DNA of 32,601 nucleotides from Scytonema tolypothrichoides VB-61278 (lineage in GTDB: Bacteria; Cyanobacteriota; Cyanobacteriia; Cyanobacteriales; Nostocaceae). The stretch lies in contig NZ_JXCA02000019.1 of NCBI RefSeq assembly GCF_000828085.3, positions 1-32,601 on the forward strand. The letters run 5' to 3'. The notes beneath the pieces are model-generated. The model was not told where the DNA came from and did no database searches. It worked only from the letters and a program-made list of their open reading frames with translations. Positions 8,601 to 15,842 of the stretch are shown piece by piece. Position numbers and translations under genes: made by a program. Numbering within the stretch: position 1 is the stretch's first letter; each line of letters starts with the position of its first letter.

Positions 8601-10379
8601 ACCATCCTTGAGTGAGAAAGTTGCAGCCTTGATGTCGATATTGCCTCCTTTGCCTACACCTCCTGGTTCCACAGTGCTGAAAATGGTAGTGTTACTCCCT
8701 GCAAGCGAAACTGCACCTGACACTCGCACTGACACATTACCTGCATTCCCTTGTCCCAAGGTGCTGGCAGCCAGTTGAGCACCATCGGTTAAAGAGAACT
8801 CGCCAGAAGAAATAGTAATATTTCCCGCATTACCTGTCGCCCCCGTGTTGACTCGGCTCAAAATCGCACTGGCAAATCCATCCTTCACCCCAGAAATTGT
8901 TACTGGTCCTGTAACATCAACAGTGACATTGCCTGCATTCCCCTTTCCGGCGAGCTGAGTGGAAGATGCTTCGCTAACTGAGGTTTGCAGTTGAGCACCA
9001 TCTTTGAGTGATAGTGTTGCAGCCTTGATGTCGATATTGCCACCATTCCCCACTGCTCCTGCTTCCACAATACTGTAGATATCGCTGTAGACAAGCTCAA
9101 CCGAACCAGACGCTCGCACCGACACATTACCCGCATTTCCTTCTCCATAAGTGCTGGCATTCAGGAAAGCACCATCAGTAAGTGAGAGTGAGCCAGTTGT
9201 AATATTGATATTGCCACCATCCCCTTGTGATCCTGCTAGTACTTGATTGCGCACAACTGCGCCCGATGAAGCATTAAAGGATTTACTATTAATAAAAATA
9301 TTCCCAGCATTACCAGAAGCACCATCAACTGTCTGGTTGCCCACACCAGCGCCTAATCCACTCTGCCCAACACCAGAGATATTAAAATTATTTACATTAA
9401 CAGTAATATCCCCTGCATTTCCCACTCCTTCAGTTCCTGCTGTTAACCGTGCACCATTGGTTGCAGTAAAAGTATTTGCATTAACGACAATATCTCCTCC
9501 TCCATTCCCCCGCACAGCAATTCGTGCATCATTAGCTAGAGTGATATTCGACAGCAAACTATCATTTGGGAAATTAAGTTTAAAAGTATTACCATTAACA
9601 TCTAGTCCAACAGTTCCCGCCCCTGCTAATCCTCCTAACTCGACTCGTCCGCCTCGTAGTGTGATTCTTCCATCATCTGAATTGATATCACCACCAACTA
9701 GTGCTAAGGAATTTCCAGAAGGAACGGCAAGACCAATAGGATTGCCATCATTATCAACAATTGTAGGTTGATTAGACTGATTAGTAATATTTCCCGGATT
9801 ATTCCGAAATCCCAAGCCAATCGGAACATTTATAGTTAACAGTGGTGGTGCTTGTGGATTCGTTGCACTAAACTCAAAATTATTGTTAAATATCAAACTA
9901 TTTGCCGTACTTCCCAAAAAAGAACCACCTACATCCAACCGGGCATTTGGTCCAAAGATAATCCCATTCGGGTTGATCAAAAACAGATTAGCACTGCCCA
10001 ACACACCCAAGACACCCTGAATGTTCGAGATATTACCCCCAGTCACTCTGGTGAGTATGTTTGCAATTCCCTGAGGATTAGAAAAATAAGCTCCTCTACC
10101 CGCATTAATATTAAATTCTTGAAAACTATGGAACAGGTTCCCCCCACGTATTGCGCCTCCATCAATCCTGTCGCTAGGAATGTCTTTGATTTGGACATTG
10201 GGAGTGACAACAGAACTTTCTGCACCGAGACTGTTATCTGGAGTGATTTGTCCTCTTGCCACGAGTAAGGTGCTAAGGCTGAATACGGTTGCAAGGGGGA
10301 AGGCAAAGAAAAAGAGTGGGTGACGCACTTTTTTTATGCTCAGCATTTTAGGAGTATTGAATATGGGGTTAGGAAACAT
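5643..10379 (-). CDS. Two-partner-secretion exoprotein with haemagglutinin N-terminal domain
   Basis: This 1578-aa secreted or surface beta-helix protein has an N-terminal signal with a basic start (IKKVRHPLFFFAFPLATVF) and a cleavage region near VARGQ. The TPS domain covers about residues 45-180; its hallmark motifs include GGAIRGGNLFHSF, FSNPQGIANILTRVTGG and NLFLINPNGIIFGPNA. The middle is made of repeated GNAGN/GNGGNI strands, including tandem ~131-aa units. The C-terminus has NPCTKGFGSSF and ends SSSCAAR, the usual ending of cyanobacterial proteins of this type. TpsA-like proteins are exported by an outer-membrane TpsB/FhaC partner, which is not in the window. The start could be ATG 10379 or ATG 10346 (M12); no clear ribosome site favours either. 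The function is probably adhesion or surface structure; the substrate is unknown. Confidence 0.9.
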   Translation of the reverse strand: MFPNPIFNTPKMLSIKKVRHPLFFFAFPLATVFSLSTLLVARGQITPDNSLGAESSVVTPNVQIKDIPSDRIDGGAIRGGNLFHSFQEFNINAGRGAYFSNPQGIANILTRVTGGNISNIQGVLGVLGSANLFLINPNGIIFGPNARLDVGGSFLGSTANSLIFNNNFEFSATNPQAPPLLTINVPIGLGFRNNPGNITNQSNQPTIVDNDGNPIGLAVPSGNSLALVGGDINSDDGRITLRGGRVELGGLAGAGTVGLDVNGNTFKLNFPNDSLLSNITLANDARIAVRGNGGGDIVVNANTFTATNGARLTAGTEGVGNAGDITVNVNNFNISGVGQSGLGAGVGNQTVDGASGNAGNIFINSKSFNASSGAVVRNQVLAGSQGDGGNINITTGSLSLTDGAFLNASTYGEGNAGNVSVRASGSVELVYSDIYSIVEAGAVGNGGNIDIKAATLSLKDGAQLQTSVSEASSTQLAGKGNAGNVTVDVTGPVTISGVKDGFASAILSRVNTGATGNAGNITISSGEFSLTDGAQLAASTLGQGNAGNVSVRVSGAVSLAGSNTTIFSTVEPGGVGKGGNIDIKAATFSLKDGAQLQTAVREASSTQPAGKGDAGNVIVDVTGSVTIAGVKDGLASGIFSQVNTGATGNGGNIAITSGSFSLSDGAQLTASTYGQGNAGNVSVRASGAVSLAGSVTIFSNVEAGGVGKGGNIDIKAATFSLKDGGQLQTSVREASSTQLAGKGDAGNVTVDVTGPVTISGVKDGLASAIFSRVNTGATGNGGNITISSGEFSLTDGALLTASTFGQGNAGNVSVRALGGVELVYSDVYSTVEAGAVGNGGNIDIKAATLSLKDGAQLQTLIREASNTQPAGKGDAGNVTVDVTGPVTISGVKDGFPSAIFSRVNTGATGNAGNITISSGSFSLSDGGRLSASTFGQGNAGSVSVRASGAASLAGSAIIFSTVEAGGVGKGGNIDIKAATFSLKDGAQLLTLVREASSTQLAGRGNAGNVTVDVTGPVTISGVKDGLSSAILSRVSTGATGNGGNIIISSGEFSLSDGAQLSASTTGQGNAGSVSVRASGAVSLAGSAIIFSTVEAGGVGKGGNIDIKAATFSLKDGAQLLTLVREASSTQLAGRGNAGNVTVDVTGPVTISGVKDGLSSAIFSRVSTRATGNGGNITVSSGSFSLTDGAQLEASTYGQGNAGNITANVTDRVTIAGVKNGLRSALISEVGTGAVGNGGNITITSGSLSLSDRGALSASTFGLGNAGNVSVRAFNSVELVNADIFSGVGATGVGNGGNININAASVSLKDGARISTDSTGKGAAGDIEVIARSIRLDNNSTINADTVAGQGNINLRARDYVLLRRGSKITTNATGLATGGNITINTGNLVAFPQENSDITAKAEESFGGRININANGIFGIQYRAQETPLSDITASSTLGPQFSGTVEINILNIDPSQGLFELSQAVIDPAQQIAQNPCTKGFGSSFTIVGRGGIPTDPKKILSSDNVRVDLVKPVAITVSSTSTSEKQPSQKPTVKEIIPARGWIYNEKGEVLLVGYDPTKTGVQREQPAPSSSCAAR
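6739..9180. repeat. Tandem 390-396-bp repeats inside the exoprotein gene
   Basis: The segment encoding VTI(S/A)GVKDG recurs with anchor starts at 6922, 7315, 7708, 8098, 8491 and 8887 (spacings 393, 393, 390, 393, 396), plus a shortened seventh near 6739. Each unit gives ~131 residues of predicted beta-helix. The two copies near 6888-7163 and 7281-7556 are almost identical, with no difference seen over the first ~250 bases. This shows a recent duplication or conversion. Confidence 0.85.
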
Positions 10380-11030
10380 ACTTTAAAATAAGTAAAATTA
10401 TGGCTATTGAGTATTACTATCAGGTTCATACGCAAAGAGTACTTATTTGTAAGATGTTGTAACAAAGTGTTGTCATATGTAACAACCCTAAATTATTTGT
10501 GAACAACATTTGTGAACAACAAGATTCCCGACTTCTTCAAGAAATCGGGAATCTGACTCACATACATATAAATCTTTCTCTTGCGTTCGTATATCTCCTT
10601 TTTTCCCCCTTGTCTTCCTTCTCTTCTTTGTCCCAATGACTGTGTAATATCTTTAAAGGCAACCCCGTATTAAAAACGGTAGTGCACACCTGTCACAAAA
10701 GCTGATTACACCCTGTACCGAAGAAAACGGAATGACACCCTGTGACTGAAGACGAACAACTTAAGTATGCAAAACTTTCCAGAAAATCTTCTCATCCTAA
10801 AGTAGTATTTTATACGTATCTTAAGATATATTAAATTCAAATTAGCGTATGAGCTAGTACTCTACCAAGGCAATTTTGAGGGGTAGATAAAAAAACCACA
10901 AAGGCACAAAGAGCACGTTAGCGTAGCGTGCGCCTTAGCGCATAGGAAGAGGAAAAGAAGATAAATTTGAAAGTTGATTAACCCAATCATTGTTGGTTTG
11001 GTGGACTACTAGCTTGAGTTTTTTCGGTTC
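10380..11030. other. 651-base intergenic region with several small repeats
   Basis: I see no gene. It must contain the promoter of the exoprotein (minus strand). Visible structures: a tandem pair of ATTTGTGAACAAC (10495-10507 and 10508-10520); a 31-base near-perfect palindrome GATTCCCGACTTCTT/AAGAAATCGGGAATC (10523-10553), a common cyanobacterial repeat; two ACACCCTGT repeats near 10708 and 10732; and an ACCACAAAGGCACAAAGAGCAC repeat near 10896. The 13-base tandem pair lies ~120 bases upstream of the exoprotein start and could be a protein-binding site. Confidence 0.6.
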
Positions 11031-11648
11031 CTAATCGAAGTCTGTAGGCAAATCTGGATTGCGGTAATGCTGGAATAGTCGGGTTATTTGAGTAGGCGTT
11101 ACACGTCCAAGGGATAGTTGTGGAATGTTATCTTCAGGGAAAAAACCGACTTCCTCTGTCTCAATACTCGGGGATGGAGAACCACCAATAAGTTCACACA
11201 GAAAAAAGAGCTTATAGATGTAATACTGATGCGGTGTATGTCCTTGTCTGTTTCTATCGTAGACAGCCAGCAGTTTTATCGCGCGTGTCTGATATCCAGA
11301 TTCTTCAAAAATTTCTCTAACAGCTGCTTCACTGGGCGAGTCGCCAACATCAGCCCAACCACCAGGTAAAGTCCAACAACCGTCTTGTCGTTCCTTAACT
11401 AACAATATAGTATTATCGCGAAACACTACTCCACGTACGTCAACTTTGGGCGTTGCGTATCCTACTTCACGGGCGAACAAATCGAGGATATAGCTGTGTT
11501 CGACATTTGAGTATGTTGACATGATTTCAGTAGCGATCGCCTGAAGCACTTTATAGCGCTCAATGTCATAAGGATTTTCGCTAAAAGTTAAACCATTTTG
11601 GGCAATTGCTTGTAATTTTTGCGTCCATTCCAGCCACTTGGGTTCCAC
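11031..11648 (-). CDS. Nudix hydrolase with N-terminal Nudix_N_2-type domain
   Basis: This 205-aa protein starts at GTG 11648, preceded at 8 bases by GGGAG. Residues 1-65 (KWLEWTQKLQAIAQNGLTF, then the ERYKVLQAIATEIM helix) match the short domain found before the catalytic domain in ADP-ribose/NDP-sugar hydrolases of the YjhB type. The Nudix box is GGWADVGDSPSEAAVREIFE, continuing ESGY, at residues 96-119. The metal-binding REIFEE core (R111, E112, E115, E116) is intact, but the first Glu of the canonical box is Asp (D103). Nudix enzymes cleave nucleoside diphosphates linked to another group; ADP-ribose or a nucleotide sugar is likely, but the substrate cannot be read from sequence. It lies downstream of pgk on the same strand, separated by a foldback repeat. 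Confidence 0.88.
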   Translation of the reverse strand: MEPKWLEWTQKLQAIAQNGLTFSENPYDIERYKVLQAIATEIMSTYSNVEHSYILDLFAREVGYATPKVDVRGVVFRDNTILLVKERQDGCWTLPGGWADVGDSPSEAAVREIFEESGYQTRAIKLLAVYDRNRQGHTPHQYYIYKLFFLCELIGGSPSPSIETEEVGFFPEDNIPQLSLGRVTPTQITRLFQHYRNPDLPTDFD

Positions 11649-11665
11649 AATTTTCTCCCTATATT

Positions 11666-11761
11666 TGTAGAGACATATTTAACAGTTAACAGTGAACAGT
11701 TATCAGTTATCAGTTATTCACTGTTCACTGTTTACTGTTTACTGAATTTTACGTCTCTACA
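11666..11761. repeat. Foldback element of heptamer repeats with TGTAGAGAC ends
   Basis: TGTAGAGAC (11666-11674) and GTCTCTACA (11753-11761) are exact inverted ends. Between them runs AACAGTTAACAGTGAACAG with TCAGTTA heptamers, answered by ACTGTTCACTGTTTACTG on the other arm. The whole can fold into one long hairpin between the Nudix gene and pgk and probably limits read-through. Confidence 0.65.
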
Positions 11762-11781
11762 TTGGTTTTAGATATTAGCCT

Positions 11782-12984
11782 TTATGCTTCATCTAGCGCC
11801 ACAATACCAGGTAATTCCTTACCTTCGAGCAGTTCCAAACTAGCACCGCCACCAGTGGAGATGTGGCTCATTTGGTCAGCTAAACCAACTTTTTCCACAG
11901 CAGCCACAGAGTCACCGCCGCCGATGATCGTGGTTGCGCCGCCTTTGCTGATGTCGGCGAGTGTGTGGGCGATCGCTTCTGTTCCAGCAGCAAACTTTTC
12001 AAACTCAAACACACCCATTGGACCATTCCAAACTACCGCTTTGCAGTCAGCAAGGGCTTCTTGGAACAATTTTACCGAATCAGGTCCGATATCCAACCCC
12101 ATCCAACCATCGGGAATATTTTCCACACTCACGGTTTGAGAGTTAGCATCAGGAGCAAACTTATCTGCTACAACTACATCTGTAGGTAGCAAGAAAGTGA
12201 CGCCCTTTTCTTTTGCCTTAGCTTCCAAAGACTTCGCCAGTTCTAGCTTATCTTCTTCCACCAACGACTTACCAACATTCAAACCACGAGCTTTAAAGAA
12301 GGTGAAAATCATTCCACCGCCAATGATCAGTTTGTCGCACTTTTCCAAAAGGGCTTCAATCACACCAATTTTGCTGGAAACTTTGGAACCACCGATAATA
12401 GCCACCAAAGGACGCTGAGGATTTTCGATCGCGCTTTGCAGATACTGCAATTCTTTTTCAATCAAATATCCACCCACAGAAGGACTCAGGTACTTCGTCA
12501 CGCCTTCGGTAGAAGCATGAGCGCGGTGTGCGGTTCCAAAAGCGTCGTTAACATACAAATCAGCATTTTTTGCCAGTTTTTCGGCAAATCCTGGATCGTT
12601 TTTCTCCTCTTCTTTGTAGAAACGAACGTTTTCTAGCAGCAGAACTTGTCCATTTTGTAAAGCCCCAACTTGCGCTGCAACTTCATCCCCAATACAGTCG
12701 TCAGTTTTGACAACTTCTTGTCCCAATAACTCAGACAGACGCTTGGCAACCGGAGTCAACCGCAGTTTGTCATCTACACCCTTAGGACGGCCAAAATGGC
12801 TCACTAGAATCACCTTAGCTCCCTTCTGCGTCAAATCCTGTATGGTAGGCAGAGCAGCACGAATGCGAGTATCATCTGTAATGTTGCCAGAATCATCAAC
12901 TGGCACGTTAAAATCAACTCTCACCAGGGCGCGTTTACCAGACAAGTCTTCTGCAGATAAATTTGCTAAAGTTTTCTTTGGCAC
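11782..12984 (-). CDS. pgk: Phosphoglycerate kinase
   Basis: This 400-aa protein has the usual length for bacterial PGK. It catalyses ATP-linked interconversion of 3-phosphoglycerate and 1,3-bisphosphoglycerate in glycolysis and the Calvin cycle. The substrate motif [12 protein letters not shown] lies near residues 19-30, followed by SHFGRPKG near 62, [16 protein letters not shown] near 116 and the nucleotide-site segments [14 protein letters not shown] and [13 protein letters not shown]. It ends with [19 protein letters not shown]. No defects are seen. It is divergent from the universal stress gene, with a 90-base shared promoter region (12985-13074). Confidence 0.98.
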   Translation of the reverse strand: MPKKTLANLSAEDLSGKRALVRVDFNVPVDDSGNITDDTRIRAALPTIQDLTQKGAKVILVSHFGRPKGVDDKLRLTPVAKRLSELLGQEVVKTDDCIGDEVAAQVGALQNGQVLLLENVRFYKEEEKNDPGFAEKLAKNADLYVNDAFGTAHRAHASTEGVTKYLSPSVGGYLIEKELQYLQSAIENPQRPLVAIIGGSKVSSKIGVIEALLEKCDKLIIGGGMIFTFFKARGLNVGKSLVEEDKLELAKSLEAKAKEKGVTFLLPTDVVVADKFAPDANSQTVSVENIPDGWMGLDIGPDSVKLFQEALADCKAVVWNGPMGVFEFEKFAAGTEAIAHTLADISKGGATTIIGGGDSVAAVEKVGLADQMSHISTGGGASLELLEGKELPGIVALDEA

Positions 12985-13074
12985 GGCACAAACCTCCTGA
13001 TTGCCTGTTTGTTATGTTTTGATAAGTACATCCATCCAGATTTTACCGAGTCATGGGGGCACAGGTGAATCCGA

Positions 13075-13482
13075 ATGTTCAAAACAGTTCTATTTCCAAT
13101 TGATCAAAGTCGAGAAGCACGGGAAGCAGCCGAAGTGGTTGTCAATATCGTGCAAAAGTATGGTAGTAAATTGGTGCTACTGAGTGTGGTTGAGGAACCC
13201 GCCGCAGACTCGCCCAACGGGGATGCCATGTCCTCACCAGAAACAGTAGCCCAACTGCTAGAAACAGCCAAATCCCTGTTTGCTGGGCAAGGCATTCCAG
13301 CCGAAGCCTTGGAACGGCAAGGCAAACCTGCTTTTACCATCTGTGATGTGGCAGATGAAATCGGGGCAGATTTAATTGTCATGGGTTGTCGAGGGCTAGG
13401 CTTAACTGACGAGGGATCAACTGATAGCGTTACCACCCGCGTGATTAATCTTTCTCCTTGCCCAGTATTAGTTGTGCCGTAG
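13075..13482 (+). CDS. Universal stress protein (UspA family)
   Basis: This 135-aa single-domain Usp starts MFKTVLFPIDQSREAREAAE, where FPIDQS is the N-terminal nucleotide-pocket strand. GADLIVMGCRGLGL and SVTTRVINLSPCPVLVV form the C-terminal half of the fold. The ATP-binding GxxG-9x-G(S/T) motif is recognisable (GCRGLGLTDEGST) but not fully standard, so ATP binding is uncertain. An overlapping longer frame from 13001 is a shadow. A rho-independent terminator follows, so it is probably monocistronic. Confidence 0.92.
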   Translation: MFKTVLFPIDQSREAREAAEVVVNIVQKYGSKLVLLSVVEEPAADSPNGDAMSSPETVAQLLETAKSLFAGQGIPAEALERQGKPAFTICDVADEIGADLIVMGCRGLGLTDEGSTDSVTTRVINLSPCPVLVVP

Positions 13483-13506
13483 AAAGCAGGTGTTATTTAG
13501 CAGTAG

Positions 13507-13548
13507 GGTGCGTTACACTGCGTTAACGCACCTGAGATGGTTTTTTTT
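13507..13548 (+). terminator. Rho-independent terminator after the universal stress gene
   Basis: GGTGCGTTA (13507-13515) pairs with TAACGCACC (13524-13532), with a run of eight T at 13541-13548 after eight spacer bases. The stem is also a widespread cyanobacterial repeat (GGTGCGTTA type), so the terminator role is likely but not proven. Confidence 0.6.
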
Positions 13549-13662
13549 AATGCGAATTTTACTGTTAGCTACAAAACGTGTAAAAGTATAGCCGATATTT
13601 ATTCCGAAGGGCGGTTGACTCGGATTAATTTACCTTAACTCTTTAATCTATTTTATGTATCA

Positions 13663-13751
13663 GGACTTACGCAAAAATAACGTAGTTGTGTCATTGCGAC
13701 GTAAGGAAGCAATCTCACAATCTTGTTCTTTCGTAAATCGTGCGTAAGTCC
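13663..13751. mobile_element. 89-bp MITE with GGACTTACGCA ends and 9-bp target duplication
   Basis: Terminal inverted repeats GGACTTACGCA (13663-13673) and TGCGTAAGTCC (13741-13751) bound an ORF-free element. The flanks TATGTATCA at 13654-13662 and 13752-13760 are identical 9-bp direct repeats, the footprint of insertion. A second member lies at 30111-30200. Confidence 0.85.
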
Positions 13752-13782
13752 TATGTATCACACTCAACTGAAAACCGCCATA

Positions 13783-15207
13783 TCAGCGAAATAGGCGAAA
13801 GAAGCGGTAAAGTAGGCGGAAGACTAGAGGCAGTAAAAAAGGAGCACTGAATATCATACTCCAGACAAAAGTTGGTGAAGCTAGGAAGGAAAAATCTTTA
13901 TAGGATGTGACAGGTGGTTGTTTGGCGGAGATGGCTGTGGCGGTAATACCGCTAATGGCTAGCCCAATACCTGCAAGTGCTATAGTGTTGTCTAGAGTGC
14001 GGTCGCTCTTCGTTTGTTCTAAGTCAATAATACCTTGGACAGTGCTATTGAGATTTTGCAGTAAGGTTAATCCAGGGTTGAGATTGGCAAGATCTGCTTC
14101 TACTTGTCGCTGATATTTTTTGGCGTAAATCTCACGATCGCTGAAGGTTTCTAAAAACATTAAATCGCTACCTGCATATTTTTTCTGCATATCAGCTAAA
14201 CGAGATTTATAATTATCTAAGTTTAATTGAATTGTGCGATTTTGATTCTCTAAATAGTTTAAAGCAATAGTATAATCAGACAAGTTAATTAAGTTAGCTG
14301 ACAATGTTTCTTGTAGCTTACTGAGTTTCAGACTGTTGGTTTGCAATAGCTTTGGTAACTCACTAGCTTGTTTGATTGATGGTTGTATTTCTACATATTC
14401 TTTTTTGAGAAGTGTTTTTTGATAACGGCTTTGATAATAAGACCAAACAACTTTGTGGCGGTATTGCCATAACCGTATAAATTCGTGATAGACACTTTGC
14501 ACCCGCTTTCTCATTTCATCGGGTGAAATATTATCGGGAAATAACCAGATTAAGACATGATGACTTTCTTGTCTAAACTTTTCCCAAAATTCTTTACCAT
14601 TGACACCTAAGTTTTGGGGAGTGTACCACAACTCAAAAATTGTTCCTGATTCTAACTTCCCCTTACCTATTAAATCTCGTTTCCAGTCGTAATTGCTGAC
14701 AACTTGTGTGTAGCACTTCTGGGCAATTTCTTCAATTTCGGCATCAGTTTTCTGACTTGCCAATTTGCCCCAAAGTAACCAAGTTTGTCCGATTGTGCCC
14801 GTTTGTCCAGAGATGTGTTGAAGAATTTCTTGTTTAAGTTTCAGGAAGGGTTCATCTTTTATGTTTTGTCGTTCATCGTTATATCTACCGTTAGCATCTA
14901 GTTTTCCAGAGTCGTTAATCTGGAGAGCATAAGTATCGCCGATTTGCAGGGGATAATAGTAACCATCTAGCGGTGATGGAAATTGCCTAATTCTGGTATC
15001 GAGTAACTCGATAACATCAACGTCTGTATTTTGATACTTCTGGAATTGTGTATACTTTTCCTCAAAGCTTTGCTTGTCTAAATCACCATAGATTTTTTTA
15101 CAGAAGCTGCGGCAGTTTTGGTCAATTTTTGACTGTTCTTGTCCTAAGCCATCCTTCAAGTCATAAAGGAATAAGTCTATACTGGGATAAATAATTTCCT
15201 CTGACAT
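13783..15207 (-). CDS. Coiled-coil protein with two C-terminal membrane helices, third gene of the CHAT operon
   Basis: I cannot assign a named family to this 474-aa protein. Residues 1-270 look like a globular soluble region rich in Tyr and Trp (PSIDLFLYDLKDGLGQEQ at the start; ELWYTPQNLGV; HHVLIWLFPDNISPDEMRK). Residues ~285-400 are a long coiled coil (LKLSKLQETLSANLINLSDY; SRLADMQKKYAGSDL). Two hydrophobic helices follow: about 406-428 (IALAGIGLAISGITATAI) and 446-466 (FVWSMIFSAPFLLPLVF), ending in the basic aromatic tail RLLYRFFRLFR. It starts two bases from the previous gene's stop (TAAAATG), with GGGAG 8 bases before ATG, so the two are co-translated. The context with a CHAT protease suggests a membrane-anchored substrate, scaffold or effector. 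This is inference. Confidence 0.8.
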   Translation of the reverse strand: MSEEIIYPSIDLFLYDLKDGLGQEQSKIDQNCRSFCKKIYGDLDKQSFEEKYTQFQKYQNTDVDVIELLDTRIRQFPSPLDGYYYPLQIGDTYALQINDSGKLDANGRYNDERQNIKDEPFLKLKQEILQHISGQTGTIGQTWLLWGKLASQKTDAEIEEIAQKCYTQVVSNYDWKRDLIGKGKLESGTIFELWYTPQNLGVNGKEFWEKFRQESHHVLIWLFPDNISPDEMRKRVQSVYHEFIRLWQYRHKVVWSYYQSRYQKTLLKKEYVEIQPSIKQASELPKLLQTNSLKLSKLQETLSANLINLSDYTIALNYLENQNRTIQLNLDNYKSRLADMQKKYAGSDLMFLETFSDREIYAKKYQRQVEADLANLNPGLTLLQNLNSTVQGIIDLEQTKSDRTLDNTIALAGIGLAISGITATAISAKQPPVTSYKDFSFLASPTFVWSMIFSAPFLLPLVFRLLYRFFRLFR

Positions 15208-15208
15208 T

Positions 15209-15595
15209 TTATCGACTCCCAGAAATTAACTGCCAAAGCCGTTGGAAAAGGTTTCGTTTCGCTTTTGCAGCAGCAACAGAATCCTCAGCACCAAAAGTAT
15301 CAATGACTGAGTTCGTGAGTTCTTGATTTGGATCTTTTGGCAGAGGAAGTGGTGGCAAACCTTTACTTCGTATACCAGCTTCTTTTTTCAAAGCTGTCAA
15401 TTCTTGCTGGTATGCTTCATCTAAAGGTGGATAACTTTCAGCAATAATATCGAGGTTGCCAATATTGTTTGGATTGGCTTGTAAATTTTTGGCGATCGCA
15501 TGAAGTTGTTTTTGGATATCCGCAGGCAAAGACTCATTCAGCTTGGCTAAGGCATTCAGGAAAGCGGTAATAGAAATGATATCGTTGGGTTGCAT
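15209..15595 (-). CDS. Small helical protein, second gene of the CHAT operon
   Basis: This 128-aa protein is of unknown family. Residues 1-85 are predicted helical (ITAFLNALAKLNESLPADIQ, KQLHAIAKNLQANP, DEAYQQELTALKKEA), with a proline-rich linker GLPPLPLPKDPNQ at about residues 80-90. The C-terminal helix AKRNLFQRLWQLISGSR is amphipathic and resembles the first 20 residues of the CHAT protein (LRRLWQWLKRFFQRLF), which may point to a common membrane or partner surface. Small partner proteins beside CHAT-TPR genes are known from surveys of bacterial conflict systems. Its stop is one base from the next start. The gap to the CHAT gene is filled by a repeat insertion. Confidence 0.75.
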   Translation of the reverse strand: MQPNDIISITAFLNALAKLNESLPADIQKQLHAIAKNLQANPNNIGNLDIIAESYPPLDEAYQQELTALKKEAGIRSKGLPPLPLPKDPNQELTNSVIDTFGAEDSVAAAKAKRNLFQRLWQLISGSR

Positions 15596-15613
15596 AAGAA
15601 TTCGTGATTAGAA

Positions 15614-15842
15614 TTTTCTCGTACGTACGCTCCGCGTGGGAACGCAGTCGGGGAGGCTCTGCCTCATCTATACTAGAGGCAGAGCCTCTAGAAATGCATT
15701 CCCAGCCTGAGGCTGGGAACGAGCGAATAAACTTTTCTCGTTCCTACGCTCCGCGTGGGAACGCAGTCGGGGAGGCTCTGCCTCATTTATACTAGAGGCA
15801 GAGCCTCTAGAAATGCATTCCCAGCCTGAGGCTGGGAACGAG
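15614..15842. repeat. 119-bp tandem duplication of a palindromic repeat, running into the CHAT gene
   Basis: Two 110-bp copies (15614-15723 and 15733-15842), offset 119 bases, differ at only a few positions. Each holds a stem GGCTCTGCCTC/GAGGCAGAGCC and a stem TTCCCAGCC/GGCTGGGAA. This is a common cyanobacterial intergenic repeat. The second copy supplies the last ~11 codons and the stop of the CHAT gene. Confidence 0.85.

Noticed and set aside
6009-9771. Long plus-strand open frames opposite the exoprotein
   Set aside because: They mirror the repetitive composition of the exoprotein and show Pro/Thr-rich low-complexity translations without domains.
13001-13183. A 60-aa plus-strand frame before the universal stress gene
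   Set aside because: It overlaps the universal stress gene in another frame and lacks any domain.
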